Below the pieces are notes generated by a model that had not been told where the DNA came from, did not search any database, and was given only the letters and a program-made list of their open reading frames with translations. A stretch of 64,000 nt of DNA from JAEUKA01 sp035328405 (lineage in GTDB: Bacteria > Myxococcota_A > Polyangia > Palsa-1104 > JAEUJZ01), in contig DAOLIT010000027.1 in NCBI GenBank assembly GCA_035328405.1, forward strand, positions 1-64,000. Direction: 5' to 3'. This document shows positions 63,039-64,000 of the stretch, one piece after another. Numbering within the stretch: position 1 is the first letter of the stretch; every line of letters starts with the position of its first letter. Both the position numbers and the translations under genes were made by a program.

Positions 63039-63389
63039 ATGGGCGCAAAACCCGGCTCTCACAAAAGCCTCCCGACCGATCCGTTGTCTGCCGACGACAT
63101 CTTGGCGACCGGTTTTTACCGCACCGCACCCCCAAAAACGACAGCGCCGACAAGCGAAGTTGTCCGAGAGGTCGTCCACGACGTACCCACGACCGAAGTG
63201 GGGCAAAAAAAACCGCGGCCGACGCATTACAAAATCGTCTGCATTTCGCTGTACCTCGAAGACATCGAGCGACTCGAAACTTTGGTGCAAAAACTCAAAG
63301 AAAAGGGCCTGACCAAGGCCAACAAGTCGCTGGTGATTCGCGCGGCTCTTGAACAAATCGACCTGGAAAAGGTGCCCCGTTTTCAATAG
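63039..63389 (+). CDS. Ribbon-helix-helix protein, partner of the ParA-like ATPase
   Basis: 116 residues, ATG 63039 with GAGG upstream. A 60-residue Pro/Thr-rich start leads to an RHH-type domain (YKIVCISLYLEDIERLETLV, KANKSLVIRAALEQID). The fold binds DNA as dimers. With the preceding ATPase it resembles partition systems that use an RHH protein in place of ParB. Confidence 0.8.
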   Translation: MGAKPGSHKSLPTDPLSADDILATGFYRTAPPKTTAPTSEVVREVVHDVPTTEVGQKKPRPTHYKIVCISLYLEDIERLETLVQKLKEKGLTKANKSLVIRAALEQIDLEKVPRFQ

Positions 63390-63422
63390 GCAACGGCCAC
63401 ACACGACCCCCTGAGGAAGCAC

Positions 63423-64000
63423 TTGTCACAAAAAAGAAAACTCCACGTTGCTGTGTTGTACGGCGGTCGGTCAGGAGAACATGAGGTTTCTCTGCAATCG
63501 GCGGCCTCGGTGCTGCGCAATCTAGACAAAGCGCGTTTTTCGGCTTTTCCGGTCGCGATCGACAAAGAAGGACGTTGGCATCCGGGCGATGTTTCCCTCA
63601 TTGAACAGGGGGCGCGTTCGTTGCCTGTTTTCCGCGAAAGGCCGCAGGTCGTGCTTCCCCCCAATCCTCCAGATTCCGACGGAACACAGTTGCTTCCGCT
63701 GCAACCCCCAACGCTCAAAGGGGGTGCAGACCTCATGAGGTCTGCCTCTTCTTCTACCTCTTCTTCTGCGTCTTCCTGCATTGACGTTGTGTTTCCGGTA
63801 TTGCATGGCACAAACGGAGAAGATGGAACCATTCAGGGGCTCTTGGAATTGGCGGATGTCCCCTATGTAGGTTGTGGCGTACTTGCGTCGGCGATTGGGA
63901 TGGACAAGGAAGTGGCCAAACGGCTGGCGCAGCTTGCAGACATTCCGGTTGTTCCGTATCTGACCGTCCGCCAAACCGACTTTTTGGAACGCGCGCCACA
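63423..64000 (+). CDS. ddl: D-alanine--D-alanine ligase, N-terminal part (runs off the window)
   Basis: At least 192 residues from a TTG with GAGGA upstream. ATP-grasp ligase that joins two D-Ala for peptidoglycan. Visible: VAVLYGGRSGEHEVS (the Glu and Ser of the first D-Ala site), VFPVLHGTNGEDGTIQG, MDKEVAKRLAQ. Between LPVF (near 60) and DVVFPV (about 120) it has an insertion-like low-complexity piece (LMRSASSSTSSSASSC) encoded at a 20-bp perfect palindrome, absent from standard Ddl. The C-terminal ATP-grasp domain lies outside. Confidence 0.93.
   Translation, partial: MSQKRKLHVAVLYGGRSGEHEVSLQSAASVLRNLDKARFSAFPVAIDKEGRWHPGDVSLIEQGARSLPVFRERPQVVLPPNPPDSDGTQLLPLQPPTLKGGADLMRSASSSTSSSASSCIDVVFPVLHGTNGEDGTIQGLLELADVPYVGCGVLASAIGMDKEVAKRLAQLADIPVVPYLTVRQTDFLERAP
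63726..63745. repeat. 20-bp perfect palindrome within ddl
   Basis: GCAGACCTCATGAGGTCTGC is fully self-complementary and lies in frame within the low-complexity insertion of ddl; it codes ADLMRS. Confidence 0.85.

Overview
The window looks like a chromosome segment from a myxobacterium-like organism (Myxococcota). This rests on gene content, not on a database match. Supporting items are two serine/threonine kinases of the bacterial PknB type (one carrying nSTAND and formylglycine-enzyme-like domains), an NGVRM-repeat lipoprotein with an ADYC motif, a 2,050-residue TPR protein in an operon with an FHA/TonB-C-like (AgmX/PglI-type) protein, a carboxypeptidase-regulatory TonB-dependent receptor, and a MerR/B12 photoreceptor-type regulator next to an ECF sigma factor. 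Genes are moderately GC-rich and tightly packed on both strands, with many GTG or TTG starts and stop/start overlaps.\n\nLayout. 1-5.2 kb: a partial kinase, an NtrC-type regulator, a zinc-ribbon membrane protein, a first nucleoside diphosphate kinase, an AT-rich decayed PocR/phosphatase gene and an SDR protein lacking its catalytic lysine. 5.2-15.1 kb: PcrA/UvrD helicase, a DUF2062-methyltransferase fusion, the NGVRM/ADYC lipoprotein, a 1,361-residue kinase and a second nucleoside diphosphate kinase. 15.1-24 kb: a four-gene operon (unknown periplasmic protein, giant TPR protein, Glu/Lys-rich protein, FHA-TM-TonB-C-like protein) that looks like an envelope-spanning assembly. 24-41.7 kb: membrane protein, M1 peptidase, TonB-dependent receptor, JAMM peptidase and J-domain protein, rpmE, prfA, a beta-propeller protein, a ThDP enzyme, an OmpA protein, and the MoxR/DUF58/TgpA trio.\n\n41.8-54.2 kb is accessory DNA. 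An intact tRNA-Ala(CGC) gene (54109-54181, minus strand) has a 45-bp part of its 3' side repeated at 43151 and 47684. The repeats delimit two tandem integrative elements. Element A (about 43.2-47.7 kb) holds a truncated YhcG-type nuclease, a Fic protein with palindromic operators, an antitoxin-like gene, an IS4-family transposase relic and the last part of an integrase. Element B (about 47.7-54.15 kb) holds a nucleotidyltransferase/partner pair, an Mrr-type endonuclease, two proteins and one relic sharing an N-terminal CxxC...CxxxC zinc finger, a two-HTH XRE regulator, a Fis-HTH protein and a tyrosine integrase with an internal deletion. A third, almost erased relative (fic start plus operators) lies left of the first repeat. 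Both integrases are broken, so the elements are probably fixed.\n\n54.2-64 kb returns to core-type genes: the B12-dependent MerR regulator and ECF sigma factor, ybeY, an efflux adaptor lipoprotein, a ClpX-like unfoldase without zinc domain, a long-chain acyl-CoA ligase, a degenerate MDR dehydrogenase, a zinc-finger/ParA fusion with a ribbon-helix-helix partner, and the start of ddl. The most unusual items are the two-copy zinc-finger gene set in element B with its repeat-rich upstream region and 15-bp hairpin, the tandem tRNA-Ala elements with duplicated fic operators, the kinase with a long activation-segment insertion, and perfect palindromes inside coding linkers of pcrA and ddl.
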